A program made the translations under genes and the position numbers. DNA of 64,000 bases from a virus, in the IMG/VR virus record IMGVR_UViG_3300050821_002050, positions 1-64,000 of that record; one strand, written 5' to 3'. Shown here piece by piece: positions 23,354-31,908 of the stretch (its first letter is position 1; every line of letters begins with the position of its first letter). Below the pieces are notes generated by a model, which did not search any database, was not told where the DNA came from, and saw only the letters and a list, made by a program, of their open reading frames with translations.

Positions 23354-26100
23354 GTTTGCGCCATTGCTTTGACAGAGGTACCGATCTGGATGTTCGAGAT
23401 CGGCACGCGCGCCTCAACTTCGAACTGCCACGTTTCATTCTTGAAGCCTGACGGGATGCGGAGAAGCTCTTGGATGTTGCGGATTTCACGCTGCATCACG
23501 AGGTTACCGCCCGCGTAGACGCGGATGATCCCGTACTGCCCCGCTGCTAGGGCGTTCCACGATGGGTCGTTAAACGGCGCGGTGTTGCGCGTGGCGCTTT
23601 GCGCAGGTGTGCCCGGTGGGATGTCGAACCAGATACGCATGGCCGAGAAGTTCTTTTTGCTTCTTTGCTGGAAGAGTTTGCTCCTCCACTTGTATGTTTG
23701 CATAACCGGAGCCGGATCGCTGAAGTCGTAATAGTACACACCGGTACCTTGCATGACGAGACACACCGCAGACCAAGGATCGAGGCGAACGTTGTAAACG
23801 TCGAGTTGGTTTGGGCCAGTGAGCTTATTGAAGCCCAGACGATGTCCACCGGGCTGCGGCCATATCGAAAAGCTCTGAGCATCCGATGCATTAAGCTCGA
23901 TCGTGAAGCCCTGTTGCGCGACGCTGTTGTCCCCATTGCGAACCGTCCCCATTGAGAAGTAGCTCGACACGAGGAAGACAGAGCGCAGGTTCTTCTGCGG
24001 CGAATTCTGCTGCCATTTCTCGCGCGTGATCCAAAGCTCGGACGTGTTGGTCACGGAGCCGAACTGCGTGACGAGGATCAATCCGTTCGGCGAGGTGTAG
24101 TACACACCGTCGTTGTTGCCGAGGATCGACCCACGCGAGTGGCAGGGCTCACTGACTTGAATTTTCTGCGCCGTCATGGCCGCAGGAGAGGAGCCGCTGG
24201 CGATGTAGGGCGAGCCCGACGTACAGGCGACGACGCTGCTCCCTGTGACGCCAAGTCCCACGATGGGATACTCGGTGGTGAGCACATACGAGCCCGGCCA
24301 CGCATGGGGGCGGTAGGGCTCGCAGAACCAGATTTCGTTCGCGCGCCAGCCCACAATCATGCCGTTAGGCATCGAGACCATGCCTTGCAGGTCCTCCGGT
24401 GGAGGCGTCCACAACTGCGAGGCAAGCTGGGTGTTCGTCGCCACGAGATCGTCGGTGTTCGTGTCAACGTAGGTCGGCGTCGTGATCAGCAAGTCGCCGA
24501 ACGGCGCGTTGCCTACGGGGGTAACTTGGAAGTATGTGGTCGAACCACCGACGCCAGAAATAGTTCGATAAAGTCGTATTCCGACGAGATTTCGAGTAAT
24601 TCCGAGTTGGTCTGGAGGAGGTTGGAATAGCGATACCGTCCACGTGCCATTGCTCCAGCCCGTAACAATCGTCGCTGGCGAAGGCGGGCTCTCCTCGCCA
24701 TAAGCCGAGATGTACGTGTAGACATAGGCGCGCGCCTCCAACACGGACGACGAGGTTAGATCACCCCACAACTGCAGGTCAGGTTTGTTGATCGCGAGGT
24801 TGTTGATGACAGGCGGCGGCCCGTTCGTGAACGTCTGGTTCGAGACCACTCCGTTCAGGCCGGTGTTGTCGGCAAGCTGGATGCCGATGTTACTGTCGAA
24901 GATCATACCGATCCAGTACTGCGTGTTCATCAGCAGTCCGGGAGGATTGACGAACGCGGATAGCGCAGCGGTACCGGCAATGACGCCAGTCGTTATCTGG
25001 CCCGTTCCAACCAAGTTGGCCGGGGTACCATTGTTGTCGGAGTACACCACCGCAGCGTAGTTGCAGGTAGGGTTCGTGACCGTCGGCATGAACGAGACAT
25101 CGTTCAGGCTCGCCGCGCCAGTCGGAGTGATCGGGACCAAATAGATTTCATTGGCCCCGGGCGTGAAGCCGCCTGACGACAGCGAGTTCGGATAGCCTAG
25201 CTGAAGCGTGTCACCTCCGCCTGTAACGACAACACCCGGGGAGCATCCCGGTGCGGGTACTCCCAGCAGCCAAGCAGGCTGTCCTGCCTGCATTCTGGCG
25301 CGGGTGTTATAAGTCGGGGCGACGGATGGACTGGCGAAGTAAAATCGGTCGAAAAGGTCATCCACAACTGGGCTGCGCATGACATCTGTGTCAGGATCAG
25401 CGAACTCCACCCAAGTAGAAGCTCCTGTGATAGAAGCGTCAAAGGTGAGATTGGTGCCGCCTTGGAAGGTTGTGGTTGCGGCCCCGTTATAGGTCCACTT
25501 AAGGCGCGCTCCTCCTGTATTGTCTGCAACAAGCGTTGAGTTGTACGCAGCGCCAGTGGATGGCGCAAAGACTTCAACGCGATCAGGCCCCGTGGCGAGG
25601 ATGTTTTTCGTGACGGGTGAGGTTTGGTCAATAGCTGGGTTAGCAACGGTACCAATGCCATAGAGTGTTCCTTGGTTGACAGCGCTACCGTTGTCGATGG
25701 TGATAGCGCAAAAGAAATTGGTCGCAGTGAGCGCGGTGGTCGCACCGATCTGCACGTCGTAAGCTTGCGAGATCGCGTTGCGGAACGTGTAGACTTCCTC
25801 GCCCAGCGTAACCTGATCACCGTCCAAGGCGTTGGAGATGACCGTGACGATCGCGTTGGCGATATTCTGAGTGATGTTCGGCAGGCGGTACGCGAACTTC
25901 GAACCGCCGTTCTGGAATGCGTGAAGAAGCTTTGGCGTGCGCCAGCCGGCTAGTGCTCCCGAGAACAGATAGCCGTTCTGCGAGAGCACAGACTGCCCGT
26001 CGGGGATGAGGTGATCATCCCACGCCGGGAGCATTCCGCCGAACTGCTGGAGCTTAAATGCCTCGGCGGAGGTTTGCGTTCGTGGCGTTCCGGTTGGCAT
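23350..26100 (-). CDS. Tail nozzle-like protein, 916 aa
   Basis: A large beta-rich protein beginning MPTGTPRTQTSAEAFKLQ. The central segment RAYVYTYISAYGEESPPSPA and the later GMVSMPNGMIVGWRANEIWF are hallmarks of the podovirus stabilisation/nozzle (P22 gp10-like) family as I know it. It would assemble below the portal-adaptor ring and form the DNA exit channel. It is longer than P22 gp10 (about 470 aa), with extra beta domains in residues 100-430 that could be surface decorations. It lies upstream of the tail-tip proteins, which fits. Confidence 0.65.
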   Translation of the reverse strand: MPTGTPRTQTSAEAFKLQQFGGMLPAWDDHLIPDGQSVLSQNGYLFSGALAGWRTPKLLHAFQNGGSKFAYRLPNITQNIANAIVTVISNALDGDQVTLGEEVYTFRNAISQAYDVQIGATTALTATNFFCAITIDNGSAVNQGTLYGIGTVANPAIDQTSPVTKNILATGPDRVEVFAPSTGAAYNSTLVADNTGGARLKWTYNGAATTTFQGGTNLTFDASITGASTWVEFADPDTDVMRSPVVDDLFDRFYFASPSVAPTYNTRARMQAGQPAWLLGVPAPGCSPGVVVTGGGDTLQLGYPNSLSSGGFTPGANEIYLVPITPTGAASLNDVSFMPTVTNPTCNYAAVVYSDNNGTPANLVGTGQITTGVIAGTAALSAFVNPPGLLMNTQYWIGMIFDSNIGIQLADNTGLNGVVSNQTFTNGPPPVINNLAINKPDLQLWGDLTSSSVLEARAYVYTYISAYGEESPPSPATIVTGWSNGTWTVSLFQPPPDQLGITRNLVGIRLYRTISGVGGSTTYFQVTPVGNAPFGDLLITTPTYVDTNTDDLVATNTQLASQLWTPPPEDLQGMVSMPNGMIVGWRANEIWFCEPYRPHAWPGSYVLTTEYPIVGLGVTGSSVVACTSGSPYIASGSSPAAMTAQKIQVSEPCHSRGSILGNNDGVYYTSPNGLILVTQFGSVTNTSELWITREKWQQNSPQKNLRSVFLVSSYFSMGTVRNGDNSVAQQGFTIELNASDAQSFSIWPQPGGHRLGFNKLTGPNQLDVYNVRLDPWSAVCLVMQGTGVYYYDFSDPAPVMQTYKWRSKLFQQRSKKNFSAMRIWFDIPPGTPAQSATRNTAPFNDPSWNALAAGQYGIIRVYAGGNLVMQREIRNIQELLRIPSGFKNETWQFEVEARVPISNIQIGTSVKAMAQT

Positions 26101-26107
26101 CTAGCCC

Positions 26108-26680
26108 TCATGTATCAGCCCTGTACGTGCCCAATTTTCCGGTAATCGGGTCGGGCACGAGGTCGTTCGGACGATACACGGGGGTGGTAAAGCCTTCCTT
26201 AGCGGCCTCGGCGGCGGCATGAGCGGCCCGTAGACGCTGGGCTTCCTCAAGCTGGGCCTGTGCGCGCTGCTGGGTCTTGCGGCCAGCCTCAAGCTCCTCT
26301 TCGAGAGCCGACATCTGTCGCGCGGTGCGCGGCGGCGGCACGTACTCTCTCGGCTTGGCGGCCTCGGCCTGCCTCTTCATCTGGGCTTCCAACCCCTCGT
26401 AGCCCTGCGCGAGGGCCTCCTCAAGGAGCGCCGGTTTGGGCGGCGGAGGTTCGTTCTGTTGCTGCAGCAACTTGAGTTTGCGAGCGAGGTTCTGTTCTTC
26501 AGCCAGAGCCATTTGCTTGGCCGTCGGCCCTTGCGGAGCCTCCTCCTTCGCCGCGCTCTGATCCATTACTTCCTGCTGGGTCGGTGCCATTATCGTCTCC
26601 TTTTGCGCTGTGGGTTGCGCCGTGGTTGCGTCGTTCAAGTCCACCCTTTGAAAGGGGCGGTGACGGTGTTTCTTTGACAT
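26108..26680 (-). CDS. Helical Gln/Ala-rich late protein, 190 aa
   Basis: Long charged helices (AEEQNLARKLKLLQQQN; EEELEAGRKTQQRAQAQL) with a proline-rich centre. Two starts are possible. One is 26680 (MSKKHRHRPFQRVD). The other is 26590 (MAPTQQEV), preceded by a strong AAAAGGAG, giving 160 aa. The longer form is listed because its extra residues also look protein-like. Another frame is open across the same 5' region but is less convincing. Function unknown. Confidence 0.55.
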   Translation of the reverse strand: MSKKHRHRPFQRVDLNDATTAQPTAQKETIMAPTQQEVMDQSAAKEEAPQGPTAKQMALAEEQNLARKLKLLQQQNEPPPPKPALLEEALAQGYEGLEAQMKRQAEAAKPREYVPPPRTARQMSALEEELEAGRKTQQRAQAQLEEAQRLRAAHAAAEAAKEGFTTPVYRPNDLVPDPITGKLGTYRADT

Positions 26681-26752
26681 GTCTCTTCATCTCCATATCC
26701 TCGAATTGTTCGAAGATGGGTCGTGTTCGCGCCCATAGTCCAATCGGTAGGA

Positions 26753-26944
26753 TCATCGTCCGCGACTGTGGTTGGCCTTCATGCCCTGCAAGGCGAGGTT
26801 GGCCTGACGGCCAGTCTTGCCACCAGCACCCTTCTTCTTGTTGGCGAACTCTTTGGTGCTCATGCCGGCCTTCTTGGCTTTCGCCTTGAACTGGCCGTGC
26901 GAGTTGGAGAATGCCTTCTCCATCCAGTGCGGATCGTTGCTCAT
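26753..26944 (-). CDS. Small basic protein, 63 aa
   Basis: MEKAFSNSHGQFKAKAKKAG is a pattern I know from many small phage proteins in structural operons; it is very basic and ends KANHSRGR. It may be a DNA-binding or virion-packaged peptide. ATGA overlap with the gene before. Confidence 0.6.
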   Translation of the reverse strand: MSNDPHWMEKAFSNSHGQFKAKAKKAGMSTKEFANKKKGAGGKTGRQANLALQGMKANHSRGR

Positions 26945-27219
26945 ACCCGTTTGTCCTCTTCACATGAAGCGGTGATGGCGATACCCGGAACGGGCGCAAC
27001 GTCGGCGTTCTCACCCGCATCCTTTTCGAGCTTCGCGACGAACGTGGACCGCATAAGGTCCGCAAGTTCTTCGCGCTGGTCGCCGTATTCCTCACCCTTC
27101 AAGTACGCCTGACACTTGTCGAGCGTATCGAACGTGAGGATATGATTGACCTTGATGGGCTCGTCGATGACTGGCTCACCGGCAACGATGATGTATACGA
27201 GGGCTACGATCATCCACAT
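26941..27219 (-). CDS. Small secreted protein in lysis region, 92 aa
   Basis: An N-terminal hydrophobic segment (MWMIVALVYIIVAGEP) like a signal or anchor, then a soluble helical part with two cysteines. It follows the endolysin and holin-like genes, so a spanin role is possible. No lipobox or clear spanin signature is seen, so this is only a guess from context. Confidence 0.5.
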   Translation of the reverse strand: MWMIVALVYIIVAGEPVIDEPIKVNHILTFDTLDKCQAYLKGEEYGDQREELADLMRSTFVAKLEKDAGENADVAPVPGIAITASCEEDKRV

Positions 27220-27220
27220 C

Positions 27221-27646
27221 TTACTCTCCTGTTTTGTCCCGATTGAAGTACATGTGGCCCGCAGTCAGGACTGTCCCGGAGCCGAAGAGGCAGGTGATGA
27301 TGGTGGTAGCCCACGTCGCTACATCACCGTGTACGGCAGGCGTTGATCCCCACTGCAGAACATTGTCCCATACGATGACTTTCCATTCGTAGATGATCCA
27401 CGGGGTCGCGAAACCCACGACTAGGGCAGATAGGACCCACGATGCCCCGATCACTTTTAGGGCAGATACGCGCGCGTCCTCGGCCTTCGCGGAAGCAGAT
27501 ACAAGCGCCGTCGCCACGGAGACATCGCCGCCAATTCGGGCGGCGGTCAATTTCACCTTGCTGTTGAAGTACGTCGCCGTCAGCGACGTAACCATCGTCG
27601 AGATGCCGGGGATGCAATTGATGAAGGCGAGGATTGCTGCGATCAT
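27221..27646 (-). CDS. Membrane protein of the lysis cassette, 141 aa
   Basis: Three hydrophobic segments: at the N-terminus (MIAAILAFINCIPGI), around 65-90 (VIGASWVLSALVVGFATPWIIY) and around 110-130 (WATTIITCLFGSGTVLTAG). This could be a holin or a holin partner. ATGA overlap with the following 81-aa protein. Confidence 0.55.
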   Translation of the reverse strand: MIAAILAFINCIPGISTMVTSLTATYFNSKVKLTAARIGGDVSVATALVSASAKAEDARVSALKVIGASWVLSALVVGFATPWIIYEWKVIVWDNVLQWGSTPAVHGDVATWATTIITCLFGSGTVLTAGHMYFNRDKTGE

Positions 27647-27888
27647 TTGATCTTACCATCTGGTTCGTACTCCGCGTTGCGGCGACGGCCCATCTCAGTG
27701 ACGAGGTTCGAGAACACGAGCCAGAACGTCAGGTACTTCGGGTTGGCGAAGATCGGGGATAGGTCAGTTGCCTGCGCGGCAGCGAAGGCCGCGCCGATGA
27801 ACATGTTGATACGCGCCCACAAGATGGTCTCGGAGCCATGAAACGTGCCGTGCACGTAGTTGTACTTGTCACGGAGGAACTGGATCAT
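27643..27888 (-). CDS. Holin-like membrane protein, 81 aa
   Basis: Two moderately hydrophobic helices (INMFIGAAFAAAQAT; YLTFWLVFSNLVTEM) with a basic C-terminus (GRRRNAEY). It sits directly after the endolysin and overlaps it by ATGA. Size and layout suit a small holin, but no named family is recognised. Confidence 0.55.
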   Translation of the reverse strand: MIQFLRDKYNYVHGTFHGSETILWARINMFIGAAFAAAQATDLSPIFANPKYLTFWLVFSNLVTEMGRRRNAEYEPDGKIK

Positions 27889-28670
27889 AGGTGCACCAAA
27901 TTGTTGGCCGCGTCGGCTTTCTTCTCTTGGTAGATTTCATACGCGATACCACCAGCGATAATCGCGCCGACGGCTATTGCGGTGGGCACCCAGCCGTAAC
28001 CTAAGCTGTGGATAGCTGCCCCGGTGGCTACTGCGCCGCCCGTTGTGGTCTTGCCAGCGGTCTGGGGAACGTGCTTGGCTTTCGGCTGCACCACATGAGA
28101 CAGGTCCGGGCCATCAGGTGCGGGGTTCGGGTTGCCGGCTGCTATCCCCCCGGCGTAAGCCCGCAGATCGGCGACCCGACTTCCCCAGCCGTGACCGAAC
28201 TCGGCCCAAGCCGAGCCCCCTCGTATTGCATGCATGAACCGAAGCCGCTCGTCGCACATCTTGTCGACGAACTCCTTCGAATTGGTCGCCATCAGCTTGT
28301 CGACCAAAGCCTGATCCATGCCGCCCGCGCCCAAGGAGAGCAAAGCGCGGGCGACACGGATGGGTCGGGACACACCCGAGTTCACACCGTAGTCGAACAT
28401 GACAACGTCGATGCCTTTAGGTAGGTCATTGAAGCGGACACCGTTGGCGTATTTGACGGCGTAAATGGCTTCAGCTTCAGCCAAAGTCATGTTGCGGACA
28501 GCGGACGCCCATGCGGCCATCGAAGTCATCTTCTGACCGCGATGTTCTGCAAGGTCGTAGCAGGTGATGCCATACTTGGTGGGCCCGCCCGGGTCATTTT
28601 TATCCCAGCCAAAGCCGCCTTCGTACCGACCGATCATCCTGTCGACGAATGGCTTGTAATCCGCCAGCAT
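27885..28670 (-). CDS. Endolysin, GH108 muramidase with C-terminal membrane segment
   Basis: This is a glycoside hydrolase family 108 (ZliS-like) N-acetylmuramidase of 261 aa. The catalytic Glu is in YEGGFGWDKNDPGGPTKYG. It is followed by the family's helical second half (VMFDYGVNSGVSRPIRVARAL; FGHGWGSRVADLRAYA). It cleaves peptidoglycan at the end of infection. An extra C-terminal 70 residues hold a linker and a clear transmembrane helix (PTAIAVGAIIAGGIAYEI) with a basic tail. This would tether the enzyme to the inner membrane and is unlike the usual soluble enzyme. It is flanked by candidate holins. Confidence 0.85.
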   Translation of the reverse strand: MLADYKPFVDRMIGRYEGGFGWDKNDPGGPTKYGITCYDLAEHRGQKMTSMAAWASAVRNMTLAEAEAIYAVKYANGVRFNDLPKGIDVVMFDYGVNSGVSRPIRVARALLSLGAGGMDQALVDKLMATNSKEFVDKMCDERLRFMHAIRGGSAWAEFGHGWGSRVADLRAYAGGIAAGNPNPAPDGPDLSHVVQPKAKHVPQTAGKTTTGGAVATGAAIHSLGYGWVPTAIAVGAIIAGGIAYEIYQEKKADAANNLVHL

Positions 28671-28672
28671 CG

Positions 28673-28954
28673 TTATGCCTTCGGGGCTTCCGCACCATGA
28701 ACGGCCTCGGCTGCTGGCGCGGGCGCGGCAACCACGGCGGGCTTGGTGGCAGGGGCGATCTTGGCAACCACGTCAGCCGACGCGGCCTTCAAATCAGCCT
28801 TTGCCTTGCTCTCCACTGAGCCGAGCGCGGTGCGCAGGTCAGACGGAACGCCATTGGCGAAGTCCTTGATCTTCGTGCTGAACAGGACGCCAGCCACGAA
28901 AGCGGCGGTAACGGACACTAGGGTCACGTTGAAGTAAGCGAGAAACTCGGACAT
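28673..28954 (-). CDS. Membrane protein before endolysin, 93 aa
   Basis: One N-terminal transmembrane helix (VTLVSVTAAFVAGVLF) followed by an Ala/Pro/Lys-rich region. It stops 2 bp before the endolysin start. It may be a spanin-like or holin-regulating protein; the sequence gives no clear answer. Confidence 0.55.
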   Translation of the reverse strand: MSEFLAYFNVTLVSVTAAFVAGVLFSTKIKDFANGVPSDLRTALGSVESKAKADLKAASADVVAKIAPATKPAVVAAPAPAAEAVHGAEAPKA

Positions 28955-28966
28955 TGGTTTTCTCCG

Positions 28967-29266
28967 TTAGGGGGCGACGACGGTGAAGCCCATGGTGTCG
29001 ATCTTCACCTCGCTGCGAGTGTCCGAACTAGACACCTGAAGCGTAAACGTCTCGTTAACGGACCCCCCGGCCAGCGTGAAAGCCACACGATTATGTTCGG
29101 CAAGCAGGGTGATGGCCGAGATGACGATGTCGGTTACGGTCGCCGTAAGGTTGGTGATGGTGGGCACGCCAGTGAGGCTCACGCCCTCCTCCAGCCATCG
29201 CGTGTAGTCGATGGTGTATCGGGCAGTGCCGCCAGCGGTGTGAGCCTTCTGACCAAGGAGCGCCAT
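28967..29266 (-). CDS. Small beta-domain structural protein, 99 aa
   Basis: It matches the N-terminal domain of the 504-aa collagen-like protein: ARYTIDYTRWLEEG against IRYHIDCPWLTSDE, and a matching end (KIDTMGFTVV against RFDHVAFTIL). It is therefore a stand-alone paralogue of a fibre base or cap domain. A palindrome (29134-29148) lies in frame (NLTATVTD) at the same place as in the paralogue. Confidence 0.65.
   Translation of the reverse strand: MALLGQKAHTAGGTARYTIDYTRWLEEGVSLTGVPTITNLTATVTDIVISAITLLAEHNRVAFTLAGGSVNETFTLQVSSSDTRSEVKIDTMGFTVVAP
29134..29148. repeat. Dispersed palindrome site 10
   Basis: TTACGG-TCG-CCGTAA, in frame (LTATVTD on the minus strand) inside the 99-aa structural protein. 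Confidence 0.9.
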
Positions 29267-29268
29267 GC

Positions 29269-29610
29269 TTACACCACGTACTGCTCACCCTCGATGGTGA
29301 TGGTGAGGGAGGTGGCCGCGCTCGCGCCGCCGACGAGGAAGTCCGTAGAGAGCATTTTGAGGTTGCCGTACCAGTCATAGACCGAGTTCGCGGCCACGCT
29401 CTGGGCGTTGAAGAGTTCGGTGCCTGCCACGTTGCCGCCAGTACCACCGAGCCAGAGGGAGAACGTCACTGCGCCCGCCGTCTTGTTGACGACGTGGATG
29501 TGCTTGATGATGTCGTAAATCAGCGCCGAGCCCTGATTGTAGACGTTCGTGGTCAACGTATTCGTCAGCGCCAGTGGGCCTGCGGTACGTTTAATTGATG
29601 GGTTCGCCAT
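29269..29610 (-). CDS. Structural protein, 113 aa
   Basis: Beta-rich (VTFSLWLGGTGG; SLTITIEGEQYVV) with no enzyme motif. Phage proteins of this pattern are usually minor virion or fibre-associated subunits. The ATG follows AGGAGAAAG. It is the first gene after promoter P29. Confidence 0.6.
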   Translation of the reverse strand: MANPSIKRTAGPLALTNTLTTNVYNQGSALIYDIIKHIHVVNKTAGAVTFSLWLGGTGGNVAGTELFNAQSVAANSVYDWYGNLKMLSTDFLVGGASAATSLTITIEGEQYVV

Positions 29611-29628
29611 GACTTTCTCCTGCCTTTT

Positions 29629-29660
29629 TCCCTACCAGAAGGGCGTTAATGCTTCCTTAC
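29629..29660 (-). promoter_or_regulatory. Late promoter P29 (CtrA-like box, one mismatch)
   Basis: Minus strand GTAA-GGAAGCA-TTAA, 11 nt, TAGGGA. It overlaps the last codons of the 504-aa gene and lies about 20 bp before the next ATG. Confidence 0.5.
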
Positions 29661-31171
29661 GACCACAGTCCTTGGTTCGACTTGCTGTTGAGTTGGATAG
29701 GCCAACAGCGGAAGAAGGAGCCGGCAGCCATGGTTGGGGCAGCCCCGGGAGCGGCAGAGGCGGCTACCTGTGGGATAATCGTTCCGCCAGCATTCACGTT
29801 CATCACGCCCCTGAAGTAGATGACAGTGGTATTGAGCGTGGTGATCGCCGCCGTCATGACCAAGCTGGCTGCGAGCGAGCCCGATTGCGCCATCGAGGCC
29901 GCGTTGAGGGCCCCGGTACCGGTCTCTGAAAACGCCACGACCCGGCCATTCGTGAATGTCGCAGTACCACCAAGCAGGATGCCCCATGTATGCGAAGTCG
30001 TGCTGGTGTCCGTGATGATGTAGCAGCCTTCGAACTCATACTGAGTGTTTCCCTCAACGGTGAGCGCGCCGTTGGTGGTCCCGTTGAGCGCCTTCTGCGC
30101 GCCGAGCGCGTTGTTCATGGTGAAGAGTGATTGCAGAACCATCCAGCTTTCGCCGGGGATACTTCCTACTCCTTGTTGGTTTCCGAATGGCTGCATGGAG
30201 AGCCCAGCCATCGCACCGGCCAGCAGATTGTCATCAGGGATCGCAGGCGCTATGTCGTCGTAGACACTGAGCACAACGGGAGTTGACGCAGGGCCGCCTG
30301 CTCCCTGCGGTCCCTGCGGGCCAGTGTTGCCCGTCGCGCCAACCTGTCCTTGTGGGCCGGGGATGATGAAATCAGACTGCGCACCCGGCGCAATGTCTTC
30401 GTCAACGCTATACGCCAACGCACCCTGCGGGCCCGCAGCGCCGACCGCGCCAGTCGGGCCAGTGTTGCCTGTATTTCCCGTATTTCCTGTATTTCCCGTA
30501 TTTCCTGTGTTTCCGGTGCTGCCCGTCGGACCTTGTGGGCCCGGCGCGTAGCTGTCCGCACCGTCAGCGCCATCTACGCCATCGTTTCCCGGAGGGCCTT
30601 GATTGCCTGCTGGTCCTGCCGCACCTGTGCTTCCTGTTGGGCCCGTCGCGCCTGCTCCTGTCGGACCTGTTCCGCCGTTTGCCCCGTTGGTACCAGCAGC
30701 GCCCGTCGGGCCTGTAACACTCGCCCCCGCACTACCGGTGGGCCCGGTACTACCTGCCGAACCGGAAGGTCCCGTAGCTCCTGTATTTGAAGATGTGCCG
30801 TCATGTCCTGTCGTCCCTGCTGGTCCGGTCGGCCCTTGCAAACCGATGATTGATGTGATCGGGGCCGTAGGGCCAGTGACGCCGACGCCCGCATTGTTCA
30901 AGATCGTGAAGGCTACATGGTCAAATCGTATCTCGCCTCGCGTGGTGTTCTGTTGAAAGATCACGTTGAACATCTCGCCGACCGTGCTGTCGGCGACGTA
31001 GTAGTGGAAGCCTTCGTTGTCCCCGTCTACCGTGACACCGTCGACTACGGCATTGCCGTTGCTTACGGTGGCCGTAACCGTCGTCAACCGCTCGTCGCTC
31101 GTCAGCCACGGACAGTCGATGTGGTAGCGGATACGTTCGCCTACTTGCTGGGATTTGGTGTTGAGGAGCAT
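29657..31171 (-). CDS. Collagen-like fibre protein, 504 aa
   Basis: Residues 1-95 form a beta domain shared with the 99-aa protein. Residues 96-300 are Gly-X-Y repeats rich in GPT, GNT and GAT, interrupted by short non-collagen pieces (SVDEDIAPGAQSDF; SVYDDIAPAIPDDN). Residues 310-504 form a globular beta-rich end, likely a receptor-binding or trimerisation head. Collagen-like repeats in phages form trimeric fibres. Thr in the Y position is also the pattern that is O-glycosylated in the Bacillus exosporium protein BclA. Near 30471-30515 the DNA itself becomes a 9-bp tandem array. Confidence 0.8.
   Translation of the reverse strand: MLLNTKSQQVGERIRYHIDCPWLTSDERLTTVTATVSNGNAVVDGVTVDGDNEGFHYYVADSTVGEMFNVIFQQNTTRGEIRFDHVAFTILNNAGVGVTGPTAPITSIIGLQGPTGPAGTTGHDGTSSNTGATGPSGSAGSTGPTGSAGASVTGPTGAAGTNGANGGTGPTGAGATGPTGSTGAAGPAGNQGPPGNDGVDGADGADSYAPGPQGPTGSTGNTGNTGNTGNTGNTGNTGPTGAVGAAGPQGALAYSVDEDIAPGAQSDFIIPGPQGQVGATGNTGPQGPQGAGGPASTPVVLSVYDDIAPAIPDDNLLAGAMAGLSMQPFGNQQGVGSIPGESWMVLQSLFTMNNALGAQKALNGTTNGALTVEGNTQYEFEGCYIITDTSTTSHTWGILLGGTATFTNGRVVAFSETGTGALNAASMAQSGSLAASLVMTAAITTLNTTVIYFRGVMNVNAGGTIIPQVAASAAPGAAPTMAAGSFFRCWPIQLNSKSNQGLWS
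30471..30515. repeat. 9-bp tandem array in fibre gene
   Basis: Five 9-bp units of GTATTTCC(C/T) type, alternating C and T at the last base, the fifth diverged. On the minus strand they encode G-N-T repeats using GGA/AAT/AC(A/G) codons unlike the GGC/AAC/ACC of neighbouring repeats. Confidence 0.75.
31063..31077. repeat. Dispersed palindrome site 11
   Basis: TTACGG-TGG-CCGTAA; in frame (TVTATVSN on the minus strand) in the N-terminal domain of the 504-aa fibre. Confidence 0.9.
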
Positions 31172-31173
31172 CG

Positions 31174-31293
31174 TTATCTCCTCGCGGGTACAACGAACAC
31201 CTTGTCCTGTGCAGGGACGACGAATGCCATATCCTGTGCAGGGACGACGAACACCCTGTCCTGTGGCGGCACATGGAAGACGTTGTCGCTCAT
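31174..31293 (-). CDS. Small repeat protein, 39 aa
   Basis: An ATG start at 31293 follows the previous stop by 3 bp, and the TAA is 2 bp before the next ATG. The peptide is three and a half copies of a 10-residue unit, FVVPAQD plus variable residues (VPPQDRVFVVPAQDMAFVV). The DNA repeat is 30 bp. Similar tandem 'VPAQDR' peptides occur in phage structural operons as I recall, but the role is unknown. Confidence 0.65.
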   Translation of the reverse strand: MSDNVFHVPPQDRVFVVPAQDMAFVVPAQDKVFVVPARR

Positions 31294-31296
31294 GAC

Positions 31297-31908
31297 CTAC
31301 CCCACAATCGTTGCGCTAGAGATCGTCGGCAGGACAGGTCCGCTATCCCATGCGGTGAACCCAGTCGGAGGGGTTGACGGCGTTGGATTGAGTGTGGCGT
31401 GCGAGGTAGCCGTGGTGAGCCGCGCATACGGGAAGAGCGCCGCCGTGAGGGTGCCGATAGTCAGACCACCAATGTTCGCTCCCGGGTCAGCCGAGGCACC
31501 GCCGAACGTGCCGTTCCAGTTGCCACCGTTTACTCGAAACCAGAACTTGCCGTTCGTGAAGTCAATGCAGAGATCGACCGTGTTCGCACCACCGGTCAAA
31601 CCGGAGCCCATACCTTGACCACCAGTGCCGGGAGAGAACGCCGTGTTTGTCTGAATACAGATGATCTGGTTCGCTTGTCCGCCCGAGGCGAGGCCAAGCG
31701 TGTCGGCAAGAGAGCCGACGCCGACATAGTCGAGGTTGTCACCTGCGCCTTGAAGGTCGACGCTGGTGAACGAGATCATCCATTTGCCGGAAGACTTTCC
31801 AGTCGTTCCGCGCACACCGCCGTTGCTGGCGCTGTTGCCTGTAGCTATCAGATTGCCACCAGACAACGTGACGTTGGTGAGGTCCCCGGGGTTCCAAGTC
31901 GTCGACAT
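31297..31908 (-). CDS. SPRY-like virion protein, 203 aa
   Basis: The pattern GTTGKSSGKWMISFTSVD...VGVGSLADTLG...VDLCIDFTNGKFWFRVNGG...WNG follows the SPRY/B30.2 beta-sandwich known in phage tail proteins. It would bind a ligand, likely on the host surface or another fibre. It lies between two collagen-like fibre genes, supporting an adhesin role. Confidence 0.65.
   Translation of the reverse strand: MSTTWNPGDLTNVTLSGGNLIATGNSASNGGVRGTTGKSSGKWMISFTSVDLQGAGDNLDYVGVGSLADTLGLASGGQANQIICIQTNTAFSPGTGGQGMGSGLTGGANTVDLCIDFTNGKFWFRVNGGNWNGTFGGASADPGANIGGLTIGTLTAALFPYARLTTATSHATLNPTPSTPPTGFTAWDSGPVLPTISSATIVG

Noticed and set aside
30420-30800. A CRISPR-like look of regular short repeats
   Set aside because: They are Gly-X-Y codon repeats of a collagen-like gene, contiguous with no unique spacers of constant length.
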